A stretch of 64,000 nucleotides of DNA from Phoronis australis (lineage: Eukaryota; Phoronida; Phoronidae). The stretch spans positions 279,030 through 343,029 of the forward strand of contig NMRA01000236.1 of assembly GCA_002633005.1 (NCBI GenBank), written 5' to 3'. Each line of letters begins with the position of its first letter. Within the stretch, counting starts at the first letter, position 1. Under the pieces are notes generated by a model, which was not told where the DNA came from, did not search any database, and saw nothing but the letters and a program-made list of their open reading frames with translations. This document shows, one piece after another, positions 11,110 through 22,700 of the stretch. The position numbers and the translations under genes were made by a program.

Positions 11110-13683
11110 CTAAAAGCACACAACAAATAACGACGTGCTGCTGCAGGTAACTGAATTTGAATAATTTCCAGTTCATTGTAGTAGTGAATTTAACACAGAG
11201 GGGCACTCCTATAGAAATCATAGAATAGAACAGGAACAATCGTCATGTATACAAGAGGTAGCACTCTCTGACAATGAGCCATTTTCTTATGTCATGTGTC
11301 TAAATAGGTGGGTATGCTAATTTTTAACTTGCACCTCAAGACAAAAAAATAAGAGAGTGTCTCCGGGTAACAAAGACTACGAGAGATTTTGGGTGCAGAA
11401 AAGGAATAAAACAAGAGCCAGAGTCTGAAGGGCCTGTAATGGAAAAGTGTTAGACGCAGTGTGTTCCATCGAAATTGGAATACCGGAGTTAAACAGGTAT
11501 CCGGGAATCGTAAATAGACCCCTGCATCTTCAAAACCGTTAACTAGACCGAAAACATGAACACCAGCGTTTAAAACATTAATTCCGAGGATAGAACCGGA
11601 AACTTGGAAAATTTTTCAAAATTTCTGAGACATCAGTAGCCTCAAACTTTAAGTTGAAGCATCTTCAATTACTTTCCAGTTGCTTTCTGAATTTGTTTGT
11701 TAAAAATTTTCAATAATAAAACGTAGGTTATTTGAGTTTTATCGGTAACACTTGGGCAACTTGTCTGTGGGCGAATTTCAACATAATTTATACTTTCAAA
11801 ACGTTATCTCGGTGTAAATTTAGTTCACTTAATTTAAGATTATTCAATACTTTCTCCAATAACATTTTCAAAAATGGGTTCGTAGATTTACTAGTACATT
11901 ATTTCCAGCACAATCAATTTCTGGGTTTTGAAATGGACCGGTAGAATTAGTCACTTAAAAGACCTGCACCGTTACCAATTTCACAGTTCCTGCCCTCAAA
12001 AAAGTGTACTTCAACTCCTCATTGATCATTAGAACGGAATCTGGAATAGCAATTTCTGAACTCTATGCATTCACACTGTTTTGGGCGGCTCACTGCTGCG
12101 AAATATGCTCTGAATTCGGTTTGCTGGTATTCAAATACTAAAAACGTGTAAATAAACGATACTAGTTCCAATAATTTGTTATGACATGTGCAAAACCTCG
12201 TGGAAGAAGAACGGTTGAAGAATTGGTGATAAAGAAACTGGCCAATAGGTAACGCAATATTTCATGGCGCCGAAAGCCGACGCAAAACATCGCACCACGT
12301 CTTAAGAAGCAGAAAAACGGTATAACGCCAACGGTCACACGTTGTTTAAAACTCTCATATAGTAAAACAACAGATCACAAAATCTACGTAAAGTAGAAAG
12401 ATTTATTTTTTTTCATCAAAATGTCAAATTGATACATGTATTATGAACAAAAATCACTGTAAAGGTATGTTCTTGAGATAAACTATGCTTGACAGAAAGT
12501 GTAGAAGTGGTGTTTCGGTTCCAGGGTGCCCTGTTCGATCTCTGGGTTTCCTGCTTTAAAGATCGGGGTTCGTATTTTTCGGGGTTATTAGCTGTTTTGA
12601 AGTTGATCCGGGATATCTGTTTTGAAACCGGGGTTCCAATTTCGATGGAACACCATGAAACATAGGGGGACCGTTTCAAGACACTGACTGAAGTTCATTA
12701 ATGACTTAAGTCTAAAAATTGTCTCTACTTACAGACTTTGAAACGCCCACATCCGACACGTTAAGTCAAAATTTAGACAAAGCTTACATGTAAGTCAAAA
12801 ACTTAACTCCAAACTCAAGATCTCTTTTTCGAAATGGACTTGGAACAAGTTTAAGTTTTGGTTTAAGATCGACTGAAATTTAAGATTTGTCTTATTTAAA
12901 TCAGTTTCCTTGAAACGGGCCTCGGGACTTTTTCCGAAGCTACAGTGAAGATTTAAAAATTGTCGTTTTCAGGTCAGCTTGCAATATATATTATTTCTAA
13001 ATAATATGAGCTAGTAAAAAGCTGCCTAAACGGTGGGTTGCTTGGTCCGCGTTTTCAGTCGTGTGGATAAGCGGAAAAGCAACTTTCGAAAGAGCTGACG
13101 TCACAATGATGTTACAGTATTTGTTTGAAAGAAGACATTTTTGAGAACGCAAAGAAAAAGTTGCGTTTTACTAAGGATAGCTGGCATATTCGTGTGAACT
13201 GACAGAGAACTTTTCGAAGAGGACCTGAAAATGCAATCACATGGACATAGATTTGAAAACGATACAGAAACAACGCTTGTGTGAGCGCGTAGGCGGTACT
13301 TATGGGCACGGGTTATCACAATGGGTATACGAATCAACCCCACAAAGAAATGTAACCTATAAACTTAACAGGACGAAAGTGACCTCACGCTCTTCAAATG
13401 AAAACCTTACAGTTACACATTTCATTGCAGTTTGATGTCAACATTTCATTGCTGTATGATATGTCAAACCTACTGAACATGAAGTAGCGTGCACACATTA
13501 CTTGGTGACCTACAATTGTGTGATGTCATAGTGAAATTCAGCGCGTCATAATTGTGTACTATGCAAATGTTTTGTGCAGTATGCGTTCAGTGTCTAATCC
13601 ATATGCTATGTGATGGACAACGACTCACATTTGATGTCAGTCAGAAGTTTAGAATCGCAGTTTTTCCCTTAATTGTGGTGAAG
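11110..13683. repeat. Non-coding region with inverted and dispersed repeat fragments
   Basis: TGTTCCATCGAAATTGGAA (about 11463-11481) is inverted near 12632-12650, and the flanking 80-100 bases also match loosely, so a decayed fold-back about 1.2 kb long lies here. 12100-12330 matches the + strand at about 17700-17920, part of the palindromic family described at 14253 and 17236. The last 150 bases before 13684 are the likely 5' leader of the four-membrane-segment gene. No promoter motif is convincing. Confidence 0.4.
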
Positions 13684-13786
13684 ATGGGGAAGAAAAAGAA
13701 TGCTGCAATAGTCCAACTTGTGCTAGGAATACTGTCACTTGTAACTGGCTTGGTAATAATGTTCTGTTACCTACTATTCCCGGCAG
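13684..13786 (+). CDS. Tetraspan gene exon 1 (start, TM1)
   Basis: This exon encodes residues 1-34, with basic MGKKKN preceding the first hydrophobic helix. The donor GTACGT follows 13786 in phase 1. ATG 13684 is chosen because the upstream frame has no helix-compatible extension and the basic start suits a cytosolic N terminus. Confidence 0.7.
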
Positions 13787-16700
13787 GTACGTCAGAATGA
13801 AATTCTTATTTGGAATCACAGGCCCATCAAGGCATCATCACCGAACAAAATCTGTGAATATCTTCTTTCACCTGGTCACATCAAATTGCCTTCGAGTTGT
13901 GACTATACCACAAAAATGTCAAAAAACAACACCAAAACCACAAATTCAAGAAAGCTATTTTGTGACGTTCGTGGCAATCGACCTTTGTGCACATCCTAAT
14001 TTGTCACGGACGCTCCCGAAGCAATTCCGAAGCTCTGTTTTCGCACGTCCACGAATGTTATTTGAGTTTCCTCCGCATTGGTTTCGTGTCAGTTTGAATG
14101 CTTTTAAACTCTGGTTTTGAAAAATAACGATGCTTACATGTATAATCAAAGAACTACGGGTTGCTGCCTACAAACGTAAGCCTACTACGAAATCCGGTGA
14201 TTTCCCGCATTGAACGTGCAGCCAGACATCGGAAATTTCTGCCAAAACCCTAGCCTTGGTACAAAGCTGTATACTAAATATACAGCTGTGCGTCGATGTG
14301 GGTAAAAAGTGTTAAGATAAAATCTGAATAACACAAAATTAGTGTCATTAAAAACAACAGTCTTCCTTGAGTAAACTAAATTATTTAACGGTGTTGGAAA
14401 AAATGGCGTTCTACCGTTATTCTGCTGCTAAATTTGTGGAGGGATCTTCTGCGTCCGTTTTTCGCCAATTCTTCAATGAAGTGTCGTTTTTTAACGAGGT
14501 GGCGTACACGTCACAACAAATTATTGGAACTGGTTTCACTTCATTATAAGGTTTTAGAATTTCGATACCAAAAAAAAAGATTTTCAGAACAAATTTTGTT
14601 GCTGCAAAGTTGTTGCACAAATTTAGGAAATGGCGCGTGCGCGTGACGCGAGCGTATTGTTTTCAAAACGACAACATACTTTTCATTGTTACAAAAAGTC
14701 GAGAATGACACAAGAGAATGGCGTTTGTTGAATTGCTTTTCATTTAAACTGTTGTAACGGGCAAGGTGAGCGTCGGTTGATTCTGCATGCACCAGGTCCA
14801 GTCGACCTTTAGCTCTACATGTTGATACAGATTTCACGGCGGGCTGAGAATTACCCTGGCTGTGTGTCTACGGAAGAAAAACACACAGTGGTACCTAGCT
14901 GTATTTTGACGATAGTCTTTCATACAGCTAGCTGGCTGGCTTGATGATAGTCTTCATAAAGTTAGCTGGCTGGCTAGCTGGCTACCAAAAAACCAAGCGT
15001 TCGTTGTGCTTCAACTACATACTGACAAGATCAAAGACAAGATACTCCAGTTCTTGCAATTAAATTCTAGATTAAGGGATAAAATGAACTAAAGAAGAAG
15101 TAAAATACACAGAAGTGGAAGGCTAATTTTAGCAACATCTGGGGACAAATTTCTTGACTTAAACAAAAGGCTTGCTTGCTCTAACTCGAAATTCTATCCT
15201 AAACAGGCGTGCACGTTAAAAGACAACTGAAATCCGCCATTGTAACCATTAAGCCTCTTTGAATTCAGAGTTTTCTGATTGTTTTTGAAAATCCGTCGCC
15301 AACTCACAATTTAATAGGATCAGGGGAAGACAAAGCTTCAGAGGTTTACGCAATACCAGTTTGAGAGTGGTGCACGCAGATTTCATTTGGATTTGGGACA
15401 GTTGAAAATGGGAGCCTATGCTCGGCAGTTTTACTCTCCAACCTTTATGTTTTTATATTGTGAATCATCGGGAAATTCGTCGGCCTGTGTTTGGAATCTT
15501 AAAATCAAGATACGTTGAATATAATTTTACCATCTCTTCGGAGATTACAAACCACTAGCCAATATACCTAGCATGTATGTACATGTACCTAGTCGATAAA
15601 CCATTAAACACGCAGGCTTGGAAGTCCGTACATCGAAAGCGTAGAATTAAGTGGCAAACATAAGTGGCGTACATAAGATACTCGAATTAAACATCAACTA
15701 AGCCTCCACACGTCGAAATTGCGATCGCGTAAACACATTTATACCACAATATTAGCGTCAAATGGCAGATACAACCGTGTAATAACCCATAAAGTTATCT
15801 CACTAGTGAGATAACGATTTGGCGGGAAACCGAGGACGGAGTCGAACCCAGGACCTTGAGTTTGATGGTCGCCGACCTTAACCACTACACCACGCAGCGG
15901 CTGACGTCATCAAGAGTGAAAATAGAATACTTAAATGAGCACGCGCAATAATCGCACGTTCAACAAACCGCATTGTACTGTACTTACACGCTACGAAAAA
16001 TAAGACACATAATTTCCATAAAAACGATATCTTAATTCAGTGAAATTTTTCTCTCATGTCCTCTTACTTGTAAATCACCGATCTCCAGTTTGAATGCGGG
16101 TATCGTGTCGTCAGGATCTTTGACTTGAGAATTATATTCAGTTACCAGTGGTAACCTACTTTAGCAGACGATAATTTCCCGGTCGAAGCTTAGCGTGAAA
16201 AAAACGTGTTTTAAGCTATAATAGTTGGTAAACCTTAATTTATAAATTCAGTTTATTTCTATTATATTTAAGTTTTCAATTGGTTTTGAGTAAAAGCATT
16301 ATTTGACAAAAATAGCCGGCTTTTCTTAAAAGGTCACGACCTCCGACCCCGGGCCTCTGACATAGAAAGTAGTTACAAAGCCGTGGAGAGTCAGAAAAGG
16401 TAAATCGATTCATTGCAATGTTTCTCGTTTAGTATGTGGTATAAATAGATTATTACATGTTCTCAGCCGTTATCCCCCTTATCTAGAGCCCTCGTGGATT
16501 TTGGAGAATTATCACCCTCGGGGCTAACGCCCCTCGGGCGATAATTCACCAAAATCCACTCGGGCTCTAGATAACGTGGGATAACGACTTCGCCATGTAA
16601 TAATCTATATTTATCTGCTGAATTGCACTGAAATCAAGCCCTTCGAAAGAACTTATTCACTAAAAGATTCGACCGACTTTTTATTATTCGCTTGTCACTC

Positions 16701-19700
16701 CGTCATTTGCATTTTGTGAACGCGTGAACTGAATCATTCACTGATTGGCTGGCGTTCATTTCACAAATAGAATTGAGAACTGAAGACGCATGTTGAACCT
16801 TCAGTTCTGTTTTAACTGGGTATTAGCTATAAATATTTTAGCCTTGGTAAAAAACTTTATGAACATGTATGTTGACGCCTGTCTACATGTACATACACAA
16901 CTTGCTAGATGGCCAAGTGCAACATTGATTTTCAGCAAACGAACGGGACTAGTTAAAGCGGCATTTTCCGCTGTGTAGCTGTCAGTGCAAAATTTTAAAC
17001 GAAGCGCAATGCTACCGTGCGCCATTTTTAAATTCGCAATTTTAGGATTGGTCACCGCCACTAAACTCTGAAACGTTTTGTTGAGTGGTTCATTGTTGAC
17101 TTCGATGTTCTTGTTCGAAAACAGCAACCCTATCATGGTAGCCAGTCATCTATATGTGTTATGGCTGACGTCAAAACACAGCTTTTCACTAAGGTCACGA
17201 TATAATGTATTAGAACAAGACAGGGCATAATATAACCAGCCAGCTAGCTTCATGAAGACTATCGTCAAATTACAGTTAGGTACCACTTAGCCTTGGCGCA
17301 AAGCTGTACACTAAATATACAGCTTTGCGCTGAAGTGGGTAAAAAACCAGCCAGATAAAATCTGACACAAAATTACTTTCATTAAAAACTAAAGTCTTCC
17401 TTGAGAAAATTAAATTAGTTAACGGTGTTGGAAAAATGGCGTTCTACTGTTATTCTGCTGCTTAAGTTGTGGCGCGATCTTTTGCGTCGGCTTTCGGCGC
17501 CATGAAATATTGCCTCACCCATTGGTCATTTTTTTCGCCGATTCTGCAATCAACTTCGATTTCTCACGACGTTGCGTATACTTAAATGCAATAAAACAAT
17601 TTAGGGCATAACAGCATTATACTACACCGTGATGTCGCGCACGCACAATTTCCTAAATTCTTTGCGAGATCTCTCGGGAGATGATGACAGGTTCACAACA
17701 GCAAAATTTGATTTGAAATTCGGTTTGCTGGTATCAAAATTTTAAAAACTTATAATTAAGTGAAACCAGTTCCGATAATTTGTTGTGAACGTATACGCAA
17801 CCTTGTGAAAGAAAAGCAGATGATTGAAGAATTGGCGAAATCAGAAACTAACCAATAGGTGACGCTATATTTCACGGCGCCTAAAGCCAACGGAAAAGAC
17901 CGCTCCACAAATTCAACACCGGTAAATAATTTAGTTTTTTCAAGGACGAGTGTAGGTTTTAGTGACACTAATTTTTGTCTCATTTTATTTTGTCAGTTTT
18001 TTACCCACATCGGCATAATACAACTCAGCCGTGATACAAAACTACTGACTGTTTTGACGACTGTCTAAATTGAGCTATCTGGCTAGCAATAGCTATTTAA
18101 TCTAAATGTACAAATAGAAAATTCAGAACGTAACGTCTTTTAACGTACTCTTTTCTCACATAGCACTTCATTTGAACCTGAGACTGGTCTGACGTACCTT
18201 GCGTGACAAGTGCATGTCCTACCTAACAAAAACTACAATCATCCTCCGTTCAAACTTTCAGGAGAGGAGAAACATATACCCTTTTCGTAATGGTGGTGAG
18301 CGTAAAATTAATACATGTAGTCCTCAATTGTGTTTTCCAGATGGTTTAGCCGCGGATGAACGGGCGATATACACTGCTTACGTTGCGTCCCCAATCTACT
18401 GTAGTATCTGTCCTTTCATGGCTGCGATTATTGGTGTGTGCGCAGGCAAAACGGGCACTACTTGCAATGTATGTGGTTTTTACGTATTCACCAGTATGCA
18501 CTGAAGCACTCCTGAAGACTGTTGCAGTCTGCCTGTTTTCTGGAAATGTGTACAGCCAGTTCTCTTTTTGTGACGATTTTAATGAACGGAATTAAAATTC
18601 TCTTTCTGCTTGCTTTTTGTTGGAAACTTCAACAATCAAATTTTACCTCCAGTCAATTTTGTCAAGTCTTATTTCTCATAAGTTGTGCTTTCTCATCATG
18701 ACATTTATTTTTTCAAAATACACACCTTTTAAAAGGAACACTATCTGCTTTATGTACAAAACGCATTTTGAACTTATTTTATTTATTTACTATTATTATT
18801 TAAGTGTGATAGACTTCTTGAAGTTATTATCTTCGACCGAATCGTCAATTCTCGTCGCTGTCTGCCACAATGTTTAAAATACTCAGCCCCGCCAGCAGAA
18901 TTGCGTTAGACTGTACCGAGCGTGGGATCGCAGGTTCGATTCTGCGCTGAGGTTGATCAAAGAAAATTACTTTCCTTTCCAATAATGTCCCTTTAAATGA
19001 ATATCCGGTGGCGCACCAACAAAATTGTCGTCATAATGCACAGCGCCAAACTCCACATTACTTCTAACACACTATAGGGTTGCAATTCTGGAAACGTTGT
19101 TATTCCAGTGATTTATTTCGATTGCTGAGGATCATTTTGTGTTATAAGCTGGTAAAAATGAAGGACAAATATTTCATTTTCATCACAATAGTGCAAAGTG
19201 TAAATGACGGCCAAGTCCTTTGGTATTTTTGTTCAGTATTCTCCACTGACATTCATTCTCCCCTGGCAAGCACCGACATGTATTGTTCATTGGCGTGTTT
19301 TCTTCACAGACATAATGATCTCAGTGACGTGTATTCGAACTTGTTGCAGAGCATTTGGGTTGTAATCTTTTCAATCTTGTCAATTGCGTCGGGTGCGGTG
19401 CAAATAGCAATGTGTGCAGTGTTCGGTGCAGTTATGGGTGGGGTAAGTAAATCAGTTGTTTTTGCAATACATCCTTCATATTAAGGGGCCTACTCTCAAA
19501 AGGATCCTAACTGCATGGGTGGCGCATCATGGGGGCGGGGGGGGGGGCTATAGCCCCCACTTACTTCAGTGCTGTGCCGATGATCGCTTTGCTCATCTAT
19601 AAATCCTACATTTTTCAATGTTCAATTCCATGGTGTGGGCGACAGATTCTCATGACGCATTTGACTATCGTCAAATTTATACCGCGTATCTTAAAACTTC

Positions 19701-22700
19701 TCTCGCTAATATATCCCGCATTTTTTCAGTTAGGTGATCAGTCAAAATCTGAGGTGCGTGGTATCACCATTGGACTATTCTGCGGAATGGGTCTCGGTCT
19801 TTTTTCGTTCTTTACCGCCCTCGCTTACATTTCTATCACGTGCTGCTGCCCAGGGGATAGCCTGCCGGAAAATTACGCAGAAGTACGCCTTAACGTGAAA
19901 GAACTATTGGCTAATAAGGTGAGACAGTGGTACATGTGTAACACAGCACCACACGTTCCAAACACCGTAACACCATTCAAGAGTCTATTAAATGCAAGTC
20001 GTTACATGCTTGCAGCTCACTGTAATCTATTACTACAATACATTATACACCGTAACAATCTTCAAAGAGTCCTACATGCGTGTTACAGTGCCCACAACTA
20101 GACGGTCTTTTCTTTGAACAACGAGAAGTCGCGAGACCTAAGAGTTCTGGGATAGCGGTACTTTTATCTGAGGCTGCCATGTTGTAAATTCAGCGCGAAA
20201 TACAGATTGCCGCTAATCTCGAAGCTGAATATAAGCCACAATCTTGGCAACAAGAGTAAACATCGACCTGATCCTGTAACACGCATGTAGGACTCGTTGA
20301 AGATTGTTACGGTGTATAATGCATTGTAGTAATATATTACAGTGAGCTGCAAGCATGTAACGGCTTGCATTTAATAGACTCTTGAATGGTGCTACGGCGT
20401 TTGGAATGGGTGTGGGTGAAGACAGTCATTTGCAGACCTCCCGCATCATTTTGAGAACCGCCTTTCTCTACTGGATACCGGCTGGGCATAAAACTGGCAC
20501 TCAAAATCCGGGAGCACTGGAAGTGATTATTGTCGATGGGCCTATTCGACGCGGTTTCGCTGCTGTACTAGTGGTGATTGAATTGCGCATGCGATGCTGT
20601 CTGCATGTAAACAGCTGGTAAAAGGACGGAATTGTCATCAAAATACGGCGTCGCGCTAAGCCTTATTATTGCTATTTTCTCGGGTGCAACTTTTCGACAG
20701 GTGGTCACAAAATCCCCAAAAGACCTAAAGTTACTACAGGCGTGGAGAATTGCGGTCTAAAGGGTCAACCAATTGACAAAAAGTGTCTGGATGCCGAAGT
20801 CTTACGCCCGTGTATGCGCTCTATGCATTTACATTGAGAGACTATAATCACTAACCGGAGGTTACTTGGTAAGTTTTTAGCAATTGAGTTTCAATCGGCA
20901 TCGCTCAGTGATGTTATCCCCACCGGTTTCCCAATGAATAACGGGTTTATTCAGTGGAACTAAGTGTTTCTATTCAGAAACTCACCCGGGACCCGGATGG
21001 TAGGCTAGCAACCCGTATCCACATATTGTCCTGGCTGGGAATACTCCCAATACAAGAGGTGTATAGAACGTGCCGCTCAGAAGCCAAGGGTGACTTTTTT
21101 ACATCAGTTACTTTACAAAACAATACTATAAAATTCTCTAGATGAGTGAGTTTCCTTATTTTATAGCGGACCCCACCTCCAGGACTACCAGAACATGAAT
21201 GAGCTATTCTGTAAATTCGTAACATTGCATTGGAATAAATATTGACGCCTAAAATTAATTTTTACGCGCCCACATATTTATATGTGGACGCATTATGCCG
21301 TCATCTTCGTCCGTCAGTCAGTCCTTCCGTCCGGGTCCGTCCGGCGTCCAGCGTCCGCTGCTGTATCTCCAAAACGCCTTGACTTACAGTATAATCATGA
21401 AATTTTGCACATGTGTTCCTTCCGTGGATGGGACGGCATGAGCGAACTTTCGGACGGACCTGACTACAGGTGTGCCACTTAATGGCAAGTTTATTTTTTA
21501 CGTTTACCTCTGTATGTTCAAAGGTCCTCAACGTATTTTCATGAAATTCGGTACATAGGCACCTATTAGTGAGATAACGCTATCCTCCCGTTTTCAGATG
21601 GATTTGACGTAGTTTGCGTCACTTAGTGGCCATTTTTACTGTTTTCGAGTCTGTTTTTTGCGTTCACCATTCTATCAACCAAACCGCTCGAAGGATGATT
21701 GTGAAAATTGGCATGCATGTTCTTACTATGAAGTGGAGGGCTGCACGATGATTTTCCGACGACTTTGACCTCTGTGGCGCCTCCTAGTGTCAGTTTTGTT
21801 TTTTTGTGGCTGTATCTCCTAAATCGTGAGCAGGATCTTTACTAAATTTAGTAAATGTATTTATATGGTGTTAACAACGGAGGACGACGACTTTCAGACG
21901 GATCTGACTACAGGTGTGCCACTTAGTGGCAATTTTATTTTTTTACATTTACCTCTGTATGTTCAAAGGTCCTCAACGTATTTTCATAAAATTTGGCATA
22001 CAGGCAATCTGTTAATGAGTTGACGCTATCACTCCGTTTTCATATGGATTCGACATAGTTTGCGCCACCTAGTGGCCATTTTTACTGTTTTCGAGTCTGC
22101 TTTTGGAGTCCACTCGTCTATCACCCAAACCACTTTCAGGTTAATTGTAAAAATATGCATGTATGTTTTTACTATAAAGTGGACGGCTGACGACGATTTT
22201 ACAAGTTCGACTACTGTGGCGCCACCTAGTGGCAGTGTTGTTTTTTTGCGCTCATGGCTGTATCTATTAAACTGTTTGGAGGATTTTTACTTAATTTAGC
22301 AAGTGCATTTATATGATGTTGACAATAGACTTTTGTACGGATCTGACTACTGGTGTGCCCCTAGTGGCAGTTTTAGATTTTTACGTTTACCAGTCCATAA
22401 CGTAGAATTGTCGTGAGGACTTGACAGGGACCTCAGGGGTCTCACACTCCGCTGATTAATCCACATTATTTTGAAAACGCTTTCCCAATCACACATTGTG
22501 TGTCATAAAAGAGATAAGCATACCTACAGCTGACGTGGCAAGTAAAACTACTCTCGTTTGTCACATTGGTGTAGACTCACAGTTGAACTGTGGTTTTCTG
22601 TTGACCCCACTGAGACCGTCCGGAGTTGCACCATATACCAACTCCGGTGGGTCTCTCACGACGATTTAGCGTTATGTGTATCTTCAAAGGTTCTCAACAG

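Noticed and set aside
18882-18952. Functional tRNA gene
   Set aside because: T-loop one base too long, poor D and anticodon arms, no terminator T run directly after.
19308-19349. Earlier acceptor (19309) for tetraspan exon 3
   Set aside because: It gives the wrong phase relative to exon 2; the TTGTTGCAG at 19349 gives a clean join into the helix.
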